Origin: Pirellulaceae bacterium
Lineage (GTDB): Bacteria; Planctomycetota; Planctomycetia; Pirellulales; Pirellulaceae
Direction: 5' to 3'
DNA: 52,872 bases
NCBI GenBank assembly: GCA_022448315.1
Contig: JAKVCA010000020.1
Location: 131,107 to 183,978 of the forward strand
Shown here: positions 17,560 through 25,606 of the stretch, piece after piece
Numbering within the stretch: the stretch's first letter is position 1
How the letters are laid out: each line of letters opens with the position of its first letter
Notes under the pieces: generated by a model
What the model saw: only the letters and a program-made list of their open reading frames with translations
Database searches by the model: none
What the model was told of the DNA's origin: nothing
Made by a program: the position numbers and the translations under genes

Positions 17560-19452
17560 GTGGCGAAGATTATCGAATTTGACACCAAGGAACGCGTCCG
17601 GGAAGCGACTGACATCGTGGACCTGATCAGTGGGTACCTCGATCTACGTCGCGAAGGGCGAGGCTTTTCTGCCATCTGCCCATGGCATGACGACTCTCAC
17701 CCAAGTTTGAAGATCAATCCCGATCGCCAAACCTGGAAATGCTGGGTCTGCAACATCGGAGGAGATGTTTTCAGCTTTGTCCAGCAACGTGAAGGAATCG
17801 GTTTCGGGGAAGCATTGAGGATGCTTGCCGAAAAGGCGGGGATTCCTCTGGGCGACCCTCGACAGGCCCATAAAGCAGCCCAAGTACGTGACGAGAAACA
17901 GGCGATTTATCAGGTCATGGCATGGGCCGAGTCGCTGTTCCATCGTTACCTGCTTGAAGCCCCACAAGCTCGTTCTGCGCGGGAGTACCTCGAAGGCCGC
18001 AATATCACGCAGGAGAGCATCAAGACTTGGCATATTGGCTACGCGCCAGACGAATGGTCATGGCTAATCGACGAAGCCTCTCGTTCAAAAATTTCGGTGC
18101 CGGCGCTCCAAGCGGGAGGCCTCGTGTCGACCTCCGAACGAACTGGAAAAAAGCTCGACCGATTTCGAGGCCGGGTAATTTTTCCCATTCGTGACCTTCA
18201 GCAGCGGCCAATTGCCTTCGGGGGTAGAGTCCTCCCGGAAGTCGCCGACGCTCTAGAGAAAAAGTATTCAAGACCGGCGGCCAAGTACATCAACTCCCCG
18301 GAAACGCGAGTGTTTTCCAAAAGCGAAACGCTCTACGGATTGAATCTCGCAAGGGATCCGGTTTCGCGAGAAAAACGTTTGCTGGTGATGGAGGGTTACA
18401 CGGACGTGGTTATGGCCCGACAATACGGCGTCAAGAATGCGACCGCCGTCCTTGGAACCGCATTGAATGAGCGCCACCTGAAATTGATAAGGCAATTTGA
18501 CGCCGAGGTGGTCTTGGTCCTTGACGGTGATCAGGCGGGTCAGAAACGGACGAACGAAATCCTTGACCTCTTCGTCGGTTCCGATGTGAACCTGCGAATC
18601 CTCCCGCTACCAGACCAACTCGACCCGTGCGACTTTCTGGAGCAAAAGGGTTTAGATCATTTCCAATCTGCCGTCGGCAATGCAGTGGATGCCCTTGAGC
18701 ACAAACTCAATGTCGAATTGGGAGGGATCGACCCTCTTCGCGATTCACAGCGTGCAATGCGTGCGGCGGAAAACATCTTGAAAACACTGGCTCGGGCACC
18801 ACGCCTGACATTGACCGACTCGGAAGCCAGGCTAAAAGAACAACAAATCGTGGGCCGACTCGCAAGGACGCTAGCAGTTTCAGAGCCTGAATTGCGGCGC
18901 CGGCTTGGCGACTTGAAAAAGAAAAGACGCGGCGGCCCCGAGCGAGACGCAGAGAACACGGTCCCCGCGGAGCAACGTGGGCCTTGGATTCCTCGAGAGC
19001 TTGAACTGCTTGAAATCCTTGTCTTGGCACCAGAAAACGTTGACTTTGTGATGGAGAATATCTCGCCACAGCATTTCACCGAAGGACCATTGCGGCAAAT
19101 CTTTAATCTTTATTGCGAGTGCTATCAGTCAGGGCAGGAAGTCGATTTTAATCGGATAATGGTGGCCACGGAGGACCCGCCTACCAAGAGCATGCTTGCT
19201 GAGCTGGCGGAAAGTGTGGATGCAAAAACAAAACTCGACTTGGCGAAAATTACTTTTTGGTTACAACAAGTCATATCCTCGTTTCGCCAAGTCGAAGGAG
19301 AGCAGGTTCAGCGACAAGCTTTGTCTCGTCTGGACAGCGCTCAACTGAAGGAGAACGAGGAAGAGGATATCCTCGCTCAGATTCTCGAAGAGAAAAAACG
19401 AGAGCAGGAAGTCCAACAACAGCGTTTGTCCACACCATGGGAAGGTCAATGA
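17560..19452 (+). CDS. dnaG: DNA primase DnaG
   Basis: DnaG makes RNA primers for replication. In 630 residues there is the N-terminal CHC2 zinc finger (Cys40, His43, Cys61, Cys64 in CPWHDD and CWVCNIGGD), then the RNA-polymerase core and TOPRIM fold with EGYTDV (about 278) and DGDQAG (322-327), and a C-terminal helicase-interaction region. The start is GTG 17560 with AGGAAG upstream; the N-terminus is typical (DIVDLISGYLDLRREG). It is followed by rpoD, as in the macromolecular-synthesis operon; rpsU, the third member in enterics, is absent. The C-terminus is rich in charged residues (EEKKREQEVQQQ). Confidence 0.96.
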   Translation: MAKIIEFDTKERVREATDIVDLISGYLDLRREGRGFSAICPWHDDSHPSLKINPDRQTWKCWVCNIGGDVFSFVQQREGIGFGEALRMLAEKAGIPLGDPRQAHKAAQVRDEKQAIYQVMAWAESLFHRYLLEAPQARSAREYLEGRNITQESIKTWHIGYAPDEWSWLIDEASRSKISVPALQAGGLVSTSERTGKKLDRFRGRVIFPIRDLQQRPIAFGGRVLPEVADALEKKYSRPAAKYINSPETRVFSKSETLYGLNLARDPVSREKRLLVMEGYTDVVMARQYGVKNATAVLGTALNERHLKLIRQFDAEVVLVLDGDQAGQKRTNEILDLFVGSDVNLRILPLPDQLDPCDFLEQKGLDHFQSAVGNAVDALEHKLNVELGGIDPLRDSQRAMRAAENILKTLARAPRLTLTDSEARLKEQQIVGRLARTLAVSEPELRRRLGDLKKKRRGGPERDAENTVPAEQRGPWIPRELELLEILVLAPENVDFVMENISPQHFTEGPLRQIFNLYCECYQSGQEVDFNRIMVATEDPPTKSMLAELAESVDAKTKLDLAKITFWLQQVISSFRQVEGEQVQRQALSRLDSAQLKENEEEDILAQILEEKKREQEVQQQRLSTPWEGQ

Positions 19453-19463
19453 CAAGCGACTGT

Positions 19464-19522
19464 TTCGTTCGTTGAACATGCCATTTGGCCTGGAAGGCCA
19501 TCAGCAACTCAAACGAACGAAC
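19464..19522 (+). other. Intergenic hairpin between dnaG and rpoD
   Basis: TTCGTTCGTT (19464-19473) pairs perfectly with AACGAACGAA (19512-19521); two more pairs can form past a bulged A. Inside sits a second 6-bp hairpin, TGGCCT and AGGCCA (19486-19500), with a three-base loop. There is no T run, so it is not a terminator. It begins 12 bases after the dnaG stop. It may be an mRNA-processing or stability element; this is inference. Confidence 0.55.
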
Positions 19523-19591
19523 CGTATCCGCCCGTGCCCCCGACAGGATGCTCAGGCGGAACATTCGTGCCCGCGAGGACAAGGAAGTCGT

Positions 19592-19600
19592 AGGAGGTGA
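19592..19600 (+). promoter_or_regulatory. Strong ribosome binding site of rpoD
   Basis: AGGAGGTGA ends three bases before the GTG at 19604. It settles that non-ATG start. Confidence 0.85.
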
Positions 19601-19603
19601 CAC

Positions 19604-21265
19604 GTGCAATACGTTGAACAAGATCTCGCATCGCTGATTGAACGCGGTCGTTCACAAGGCTATCTCACATACGAGCAGGTCGGTGAGTATCTTCCGGATG
19701 AAGATGTAAGTCCCGAGAAGATGGACAATTTTCTTCAGGCAATCAACGAAACGGGGATCCAACTTGTGGACCAGGCGCCAACGGACGCTTTTGAAGGTTC
19801 AGGGTCTCGTAAAGTTGATCCATCTCCAGAAGAATTGAAGGAGATTGAAGACGAGTTCACGGATTCTGGCAAAGCAGAGACGTTGCCCAAATTGAGTGAC
19901 GATCCCATCCGGATGTATCTTAGTCAGATGGCCGAAATCCCTCTGCTCACACGAGAGCAGGAAATTGGCCTCGCCAAGAAGATTGAAATCACCCGAAAAC
20001 AGTTTCGCCGGACACTGTTGAGCTGCGCTCCGGCCCTGAAAGCGACCGTCGCAACGCTGAAACGCGTTCATGAAGGTGAATTGCCCTTTGATCGAACCAT
20101 CAAGGTCTCGCTTACCGAGCGATTGACCAAAGAGCAGATCATGGCTCGCATGCCGCACAACCTGCGGACGCTGGAACACCTGATCGAAAAATCAGACGCC
20201 GATTTCAAAGTACTCATCAGTCGGTCGGCCAGAGAGCAAGACAAATCCGCCGCACAGGCGAGGATACAATCTTCGCGTTCCAAGTGTCTTCAGCTCGTCG
20301 AAGAATTAAGTCTTCGAACTCGACGCGTTTATCCCCTGATCTCCAACACAGAACAGGTGTTTGAGCGGATGCAGGAGACGAAGGAACGACTGCAGGAAAT
20401 CGGTCTCGACGATCAATTTGCCGAGGAACGGACCCAGCTCAAACGCGAACTCTTTCGTCTTTACTCGGAAGCCCAGTCCGGTCCGAAGGCACTTGCAGCC
20501 AAAGCGGCTGAAGCGAAGCGACTCTATGTTGAATTCGAGAGCGTCAAACGCCAGCTTTCGAGCGGAAACTTACGACTGGTCGTTTCCATCGCCAAAAAGT
20601 ATCGCAATCGAGGCCTGAGTTTCCTTGACCTGATTCAGGAAGGGAACACCGGTTTGATGCGAGCCGTTGACAAGTACGAGTATCGACGCGGCTTCAAGTT
20701 CTCAACCTACGCAACCTGGTGGATCCGTCAGGCCATCACTCGGGCCATCGCTGATCAAGCGAGGACCATTCGCATTCCGGTCCATATGATCGATGTCCTC
20801 AGCAAATTGCGAAACATTCAGAAGCGACTCCAGCAACAGTTACGTCGAGAACCAACGGCTGACGAGATTTCACAGCTTTGTGATGTTCCTTCCGAAGAAG
20901 TTCAACGTGTTCTGGATATTGGCCGACATCCCGTCAGCCTCGACCGTCCAGTAGGAGATAGTGAAGACAGTTCCTTCGGCGAATTCATCGAAGACAACGC
21001 CGAAGAGAATCCAATGCGTCTCGCCAACAACGAAATTCTTCGAGACAAGATTGAAGTGTTGCTGAAAACCTTGACCTACCGCGAACGAGAGATTGTTCGC
21101 CTGCGATATGGTCTCGGCGATGGGTATACCTACACGCTTGAGGAAGTCGGACGCATCTTCAAAGTCACGCGCGAGCGGGTTCGCCAAATCGAGGCGAAAG
21201 CAGTTCGTAAACTTCAGAATCCAATCCGCAGCCAACTGCTTGAAGGATTCATGAAGGCTGCCTGA
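19604..21265 (+). CDS. rpoD: Primary RNA polymerase sigma factor RpoD (sigma-70)
   Basis: The vegetative sigma factor has 553 residues. Region 1.1 ([20 protein letters not shown]), region 1.2 ([20 protein letters not shown]), region 2 ([36 protein letters not shown]), region 3 ([13 protein letters not shown]), and region 4 ([35 protein letters not shown]) are all in order. A non-conserved, charged segment between regions 1.2 and 2 accounts for most of the length. The start is GTG 19604 with a near-perfect ribosome site. It is preceded by dnaG and followed by a strong terminator, so the two genes probably share an operon. Confidence 0.97.
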   Translation: MQYVEQDLASLIERGRSQGYLTYEQVGEYLPDEDVSPEKMDNFLQAINETGIQLVDQAPTDAFEGSGSRKVDPSPEELKEIEDEFTDSGKAETLPKLSDDPIRMYLSQMAEIPLLTREQEIGLAKKIEITRKQFRRTLLSCAPALKATVATLKRVHEGELPFDRTIKVSLTERLTKEQIMARMPHNLRTLEHLIEKSDADFKVLISRSAREQDKSAAQARIQSSRSKCLQLVEELSLRTRRVYPLISNTEQVFERMQETKERLQEIGLDDQFAEERTQLKRELFRLYSEAQSGPKALAAKAAEAKRLYVEFESVKRQLSSGNLRLVVSIAKKYRNRGLSFLDLIQEGNTGLMRAVDKYEYRRGFKFSTYATWWIRQAITRAIADQARTIRIPVHMIDVLSKLRNIQKRLQQQLRREPTADEISQLCDVPSEEVQRVLDIGRHPVSLDRPVGDSEDSSFGEFIEDNAEENPMRLANNEILRDKIEVLLKTLTYREREIVRLRYGLGDGYTYTLEEVGRIFKVTRERVRQIEAKAVRKLQNPIRSQLLEGFMKAA

Positions 21266-21324
21266 GTTCGGTCTTTCCTCGTTCAGCAGCGGCCCTTCAG
21301 GGCCATGATTTGACAAGTTTCATG

Positions 21325-21355
21325 AGCCGCCGGTTTTCCCACCGGCGGCTTTTTC
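21325..21355 (+). terminator. Rho-independent terminator after rpoD
   Basis: AGCCGCCGGT (21325-21334) and ACCGGCGGCT (21341-21350) form a perfect 10-bp stem with a 6-base loop, followed by TTTTTC on the plus strand. Confidence 0.92.
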
Positions 21356-21611
21356 TATAATTGGATCCATGAAAAACAGATTCCGGCTCTAAATCACGGT
21401 ACGATACCGCTGAAAAGCGATTTCAACCCAATCCAAAATACTTGGAAATCGCGTCGAGGGCTTTGTGAATCAGCCTTTAAGCAAGGTGAAATCCCGGTCG
21501 CCCCATCGTGCTGGTTAATTCACATGACTCGGGATGTGAGGTTGAAAACGGTGGTTTCCACCTACTGCCCCCAACCCTCCGACTAAAATTGGACAAGGAT
21601 TTTCTTCTATT

Positions 21612-22319
21612 ATGGCTGACCCGCTCGATACTTTTCGCACGCTTCATCGCATTCTCAAGCAGAAAACCGATCTGGAATCTCGCTTGAAACGAGGTCCCCA
21701 ACAGGTCGCAGCCAGCCAAAATCGAGTCAATCATTGCCAAGACAAACTAAGCGAGGCCAAAAAGAGAGTTCAGGCTGCCCGGATGGCGGCAGATGACAAA
21801 CAGCTGCAGCTGAAATCGCGCGAAGCGCGTGTTGAGGATTTGAACGGCAAGCTCAACACTGCCGCCACCAACAAGGAGTATCAAGCGATAAAAGAACAGA
21901 TTGCTGCCGACGAACAGGCCAACGCTGTGCTTGCCGACGAGACTTTCGAGATGCTGGAAAAAATTGACGAACTCAATGACGCGGTATCGCAAGTCGAGGC
22001 AAGCCTGAAAACCTGCCAAGATGAATTTGCCGATGTCTCAAGCCGGGTTGAGGAGCTGCAGAAAAAACTTGAGTCGGAACTTGAGAGAGTTCTCGAAGAA
22101 ATGAAGCTCACTGAGAAAGAGCTGCCCGGCGACGTCAAATCGGACTATCTGAGAATGGTAAAGACCCGCGGAGAAAGTAGTTTTGCGGAAGTCGAGAATG
22201 GCACTTGTGGTAATTGCTACCAGACTCTGACGCCCCAGTTGCTCGACCAATTGACGATGAAGAAAACGGTGTTTTGCAGCGGCTGCGGTTCGGTTCTCTA
22301 CACCCCAGAACGCGTTTAG
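21612..22319 (+). CDS. Coiled-coil protein with C-terminal C4 zinc ribbon (COG1579 type)
   Basis: In 235 residues, a long helical hairpin (about 10-170, rich in Glu, Lys, Gln and Ala, with an EEL.KKLESELE heptad pattern) is followed by a C4 zinc ribbon with Cys199, Cys202, Cys222 and Cys225 (CGNC and CSGCG). This is the layout of the COG1579/zf-RING_7 family, found in most bacteria, whose members are proposed to bind nucleic acid; the role is not established. It has its own start at ATG 21612, about 256 bp beyond the rpoD terminator. It is not part of the dnaG-rpoD transcript if that terminator is efficient. Confidence 0.88.
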   Translation: MADPLDTFRTLHRILKQKTDLESRLKRGPQQVAASQNRVNHCQDKLSEAKKRVQAARMAADDKQLQLKSREARVEDLNGKLNTAATNKEYQAIKEQIAADEQANAVLADETFEMLEKIDELNDAVSQVEASLKTCQDEFADVSSRVEELQKKLESELERVLEEMKLTEKELPGDVKSDYLRMVKTRGESSFAEVENGTCGNCYQTLTPQLLDQLTMKKTVFCSGCGSVLYTPERV

Positions 22320-22660
22320 AATCGCTCCTCGCTTCAGTGATTCACGGGCATCGAAAAATCTGCTAGTCTGCCCCAACAAGTCGAGCAGCGAGATCGATCA
22401 ACCAGATCCTGCTTGGGTGTATTCTTGGACGGAAAGAGGACCACCGCGATACTCTCCACAATGATCCGCGACAAGAATCATGGCGATAGATCAGATCAGC
22501 CGTGGTGCGGAAATGTCTTAACGGACATGGTGAGGAGACGTGTTATCCTAACCTCGCGATGATGTCAGAGGCCGAGGCGTCAGAGGCCACAAGATCAAAG
22601 GCTTCGATCGTAAGAGCTTGATGTACGAGACGACCAAGACGCATCAAAGCAGCATTCGAA
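22320..22660. other. Convergent intergenic region
   Basis: This gap lies between the zinc-ribbon gene (plus) and lpdA (minus). I see no gene and no clear terminator. Confidence 0.4.
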
Positions 22661-24049
22661 TCAGGTGTGAACGGCTCTGCCTTCCACCGCCATCGCAGCT
22701 TCCATCAAGATTTCAGAAAGCGTCGGGTGGGCATGGCTGCAGCGTGCCAAGTCTTCGCTACTCGCCTTGAACGTCATGGCCACAGCGGCCTCGGCGATCA
22801 GGTCACCCGCATGGGCACCGATAATGTGGACACCGAGCAATCGGTCGGTTTTCGCATCCGCCAGAATTTTAACCCGGCCCTCCGCATCACCGATCGCACG
22901 CGCTCTTCCGTTGGCCCCATACGGGCACATCCCCTTAAGATACTCCGTCCCTTCTTCTTTCAATTGCTGTTCCGTCTTGCCCACCATGGCGATTTCCGGG
23001 TGCGTGTAGACAATCGCTGGAATCGCATCGTAATGGATCTGTCCGGTCCCGTTCACGATTTTCTCAACGCATGCAATTCCTTCCTCCGAGGCCTTGTGAG
23101 CCAACATCGCCCCAGGCACACAGTCTCCGATCGCGTAAACGCCGGCAGCACTGGTGGTAAAGTTCTCGTCGATTTGAATCGTGCCCCGAGCGTCGGTTTC
23201 AATTCCGACGGTTTCCAGTCCGATGGAATCGGTATTGGGAACGCGTCCGGTGCAAAGCAGGACTCTTTCTGCCGTCAGCGGCTCTTGCCCCTTAATCTTC
23301 ACCAAGCATTCGCCGTTTTCGACCGTTGCCGATTCCACCCACGCGCCGGTGACAAACTTAAGACCCTGCTTTTCAAAAGTGCGATGTGCAAGCCGACCGA
23401 TTTCTTCGTCCAGTCCAGGCAAGACACGATCCATGGCCTCGAGTACCGTGACTTCTGCCCCGAGTCGACTCCAAACGGAACCCAACTCGAGACCGATATA
23501 GCCGCCGCCGATCACAATCATGGATTTGGGAACCGCAGGGTAGGAGAGAGCGGTGGTGCTGTCACCAATCAAATCACCATCAAACTCCACACCTTTCATC
23601 ATTGCAGGCTTGCTGCCAGTGGCGATGATGATGCTTTTGGCGGAAATCTCTTGCTCGCCGTCCTCGCTTTTCACGACCAACTTGCCCGGACCTGCAAGTT
23701 GCCCACGTCCGACATACGCGGTCACCTTGTTCCGTTTCAGGAGCATGTTGATGCCGCCAGTCAAGGTATTGACCACCTCATCTTTGCGTTTCAGCATCGC
23801 GGGCAAATCAATCTTCGCCCCGGTCACTTCAATACCGTGCTCTGCAAGATCGTGTGCGGCCTGATGGTAAAGATGACTCGACTCAAGCAGCGCTTTGCTT
23901 GGGATACACCCCACTCGGAGACAGGTCCCACCAAACTGAAGATTTTCGTCGATACACGCAACATTTAAGCCAAGTTGAGCCGCGCGAATTGCTGCGACAT
24001 ATCCACCGGGACCTCCACCCAAAACCACCAAATCATGGGTCGTGCTCAT
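22661..24049 (-). CDS. lpdA: Dihydrolipoyl dehydrogenase (E3)
   Basis: E3 reoxidises the dihydrolipoamide of 2-oxoacid dehydrogenase complexes with NAD+. The FAD site GGGPGGYVAA (11-20), the redox-active disulfide GGTCLRVGCIPSK (Cys43, Cys48), the NAD site VIGGGYIGLELGSVW, the YAIGDC FAD segment and the C-terminal active-site base HAHPTLSEIL are all present. The protein has 462 residues. The start is ATG 24049, 128 bp downstream of sucB, so it serves the 2-oxoglutarate dehydrogenase complex encoded here, and possibly others. Confidence 0.96.
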   Translation of the reverse strand: MSTTHDLVVLGGGPGGYVAAIRAAQLGLNVACIDENLQFGGTCLRVGCIPSKALLESSHLYHQAAHDLAEHGIEVTGAKIDLPAMLKRKDEVVNTLTGGINMLLKRNKVTAYVGRGQLAGPGKLVVKSEDGEQEISAKSIIIATGSKPAMMKGVEFDGDLIGDSTTALSYPAVPKSMIVIGGGYIGLELGSVWSRLGAEVTVLEAMDRVLPGLDEEIGRLAHRTFEKQGLKFVTGAWVESATVENGECLVKIKGQEPLTAERVLLCTGRVPNTDSIGLETVGIETDARGTIQIDENFTTSAAGVYAIGDCVPGAMLAHKASEEGIACVEKIVNGTGQIHYDAIPAIVYTHPEIAMVGKTEQQLKEEGTEYLKGMCPYGANGRARAIGDAEGRVKILADAKTDRLLGVHIIGAHAGDLIAEAAVAMTFKASSEDLARCSHAHPTLSEILMEAAMAVEGRAVHT

Positions 24050-24177
24050 CGTGAATGGCTCGTTCTTTTTTCAGGAGTTCATCAGGTCAACCTCGGACCA
24101 AGAATCCGAAGTACGTCAACAAATCTTTCTCGCAACCCAAAACCAATCGGTCCGACGCGCATCACCGACGTCGTGGG

Positions 24178-25485
24178 TCAAACTTCGAGGAAAAGTCGGG
24201 CAGGTTCCTCAAGCACTTCTTTGATCGATTTCAAGAATCCAACCGCCTCGCGACCGTCAACGATTCGATGATCATAAGTCAGCGCGATGTACATCATGGG
24301 GCGAATCACCACTTCACCATTCATCGCGATCGGACGTTCCTGAATGGTGTGCATGCCGAGGATGCCACTTTGCGGCGGATTCACAATGGGCGTCGATAAC
24401 AACGACCCGTAAATCCCGCCGTTGCTGATCGTGAAGGTTCCTCCCTCCAGATCTTGGGGCTTGATCTTGTTCTGCATGGCGAGGTCCGCGTACTGCGAAA
24501 TTTGACGCTCGATGGCGGCGAAACTTAGATTTTCGCAATTTCGCAAGACTGGGACCACCAATCCTTTGCCGCCCCCGATCGCAACCCCAATGTCGCAGTA
24601 ATGACGCGTGACAATGTTGTTGCCCCGTATCTCAGAATTTACTGCGGGATAACGTTTCAGTGCTTCGACACACGCCTTTGCGAAAAAGGACATGAAGCCA
24701 AGCTTGACGCCATGAATCTCAAGGAACTTGTTCTTATATTTGTTCCTCAGATCCATCACGGGTTTCATATCGATTTCGTTGAACGTTGTCAGGAGGGCAG
24801 CCGCCTGCTGGGCCTCGACAAGTCGAGTGGCGATCGTCCTCCGAATCATGCTCATCGGTTTGACTTCTTCGTCACGTGTCCCCACCATCGCCTCGGAAAC
24901 CACCGCGACGGTCGTGGGTGCAGGAATCGTCGTCGCGGGGGCCGGCGGGGGAGCAGGTACCGGAGTGGCAGGGCGTGCGGCGGGTTCCGCCGATTCGCCT
25001 TTTCCGGGACGCAAATTGTGCTTCTCAACGTAGGCGAGGACATCTTCTTTGAGTAGACGACCACCCGGACCTGTTGGAACCACTTTGTCTGCCGAAATCT
25101 TGTATTCTTCTAGCATCCGCTCGGCCGCGGGCATGACTGCCGTTGCGGTCGGTTGCCCCGAGGAGGTCTCCGGTGCGGCCGCTTCGACCGCGGGCTCTGC
25201 CGCTGAGTTCGATGATCCGGAAGAGGCCGATTCCGGAGAGGCGGACTCATCCAACTCCCCAATCACGGTTCCGATGGTCGCAAATTCGCCTGGCGGGAGA
25301 GCAATCTTTTTGAGGATTCCGGAAACCGGTGCAGGCAGGCTTTGAGCCGCTTTTTCCGACTCCAACTCGACAAGATCGTCGTCTTTTTCAACCCACTCGC
25401 CCTCTTTTTTCAACCACTGGCTGATCTGGACCTCTTGGATCGACTCACCCAACTCCGGTACTTTTATCTCGACCATCTGGTTCAT
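24178..25485 (-). CDS. sucB: Dihydrolipoyl succinyltransferase, E2 of 2-oxoglutarate dehydrogenase
   Basis: E2 transfers the succinyl group from lipoate to CoA. An N-terminal lipoyl domain ([17 protein letters not shown]; lipoyl Lys in ELESEKAAQ rather than the usual ETDKV), a Pro/Ala linker, a peripheral subunit-binding domain ([15 protein letters not shown]), a longer Pro/Ala/Thr linker, and the catalytic domain with the active-site HRIVDG motif near the C-terminus are in the right order. ATG 25485 gives 435 residues and an N-terminus close to the family form ([15 protein letters not shown]). The frame is open to an ATG at 25533, which would add 16 unconserved residues. It lies between sucA and lpdA on the same strand. 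Confidence 0.94.
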   Translation of the reverse strand: MNQMVEIKVPELGESIQEVQISQWLKKEGEWVEKDDDLVELESEKAAQSLPAPVSGILKKIALPPGEFATIGTVIGELDESASPESASSGSSNSAAEPAVEAAAPETSSGQPTATAVMPAAERMLEEYKISADKVVPTGPGGRLLKEDVLAYVEKHNLRPGKGESAEPAARPATPVPAPPPAPATTIPAPTTVAVVSEAMVGTRDEEVKPMSMIRRTIATRLVEAQQAAALLTTFNEIDMKPVMDLRNKYKNKFLEIHGVKLGFMSFFAKACVEALKRYPAVNSEIRGNNIVTRHYCDIGVAIGGGKGLVVPVLRNCENLSFAAIERQISQYADLAMQNKIKPQDLEGGTFTISNGGIYGSLLSTPIVNPPQSGILGMHTIQERPIAMNGEVVIRPMMYIALTYDHRIVDGREAVGFLKSIKEVLEEPARLFLEV

Positions 25486-25606
25486 CCTATTTGCGTCAGG
25501 TGCCACAGCATCGTTAGCCACCGAGGCATTCATGTTTGGTTGATCGGTATTAAAGTTCGTCCTGACAACTCGAAATGTGAATTTCAGGATGGTTTGTGTG
25601 TTTCAT

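Noticed and set aside
22667-23968. Plus-strand open frame of 433 codons
   Set aside because: Antisense shadow of lpdA, which has all E3 motifs.
24600-25500. Long plus-strand frames across sucB
   Set aside because: Shadows of the Ala/Pro/Thr-rich linkers in sucB; no independent domain.
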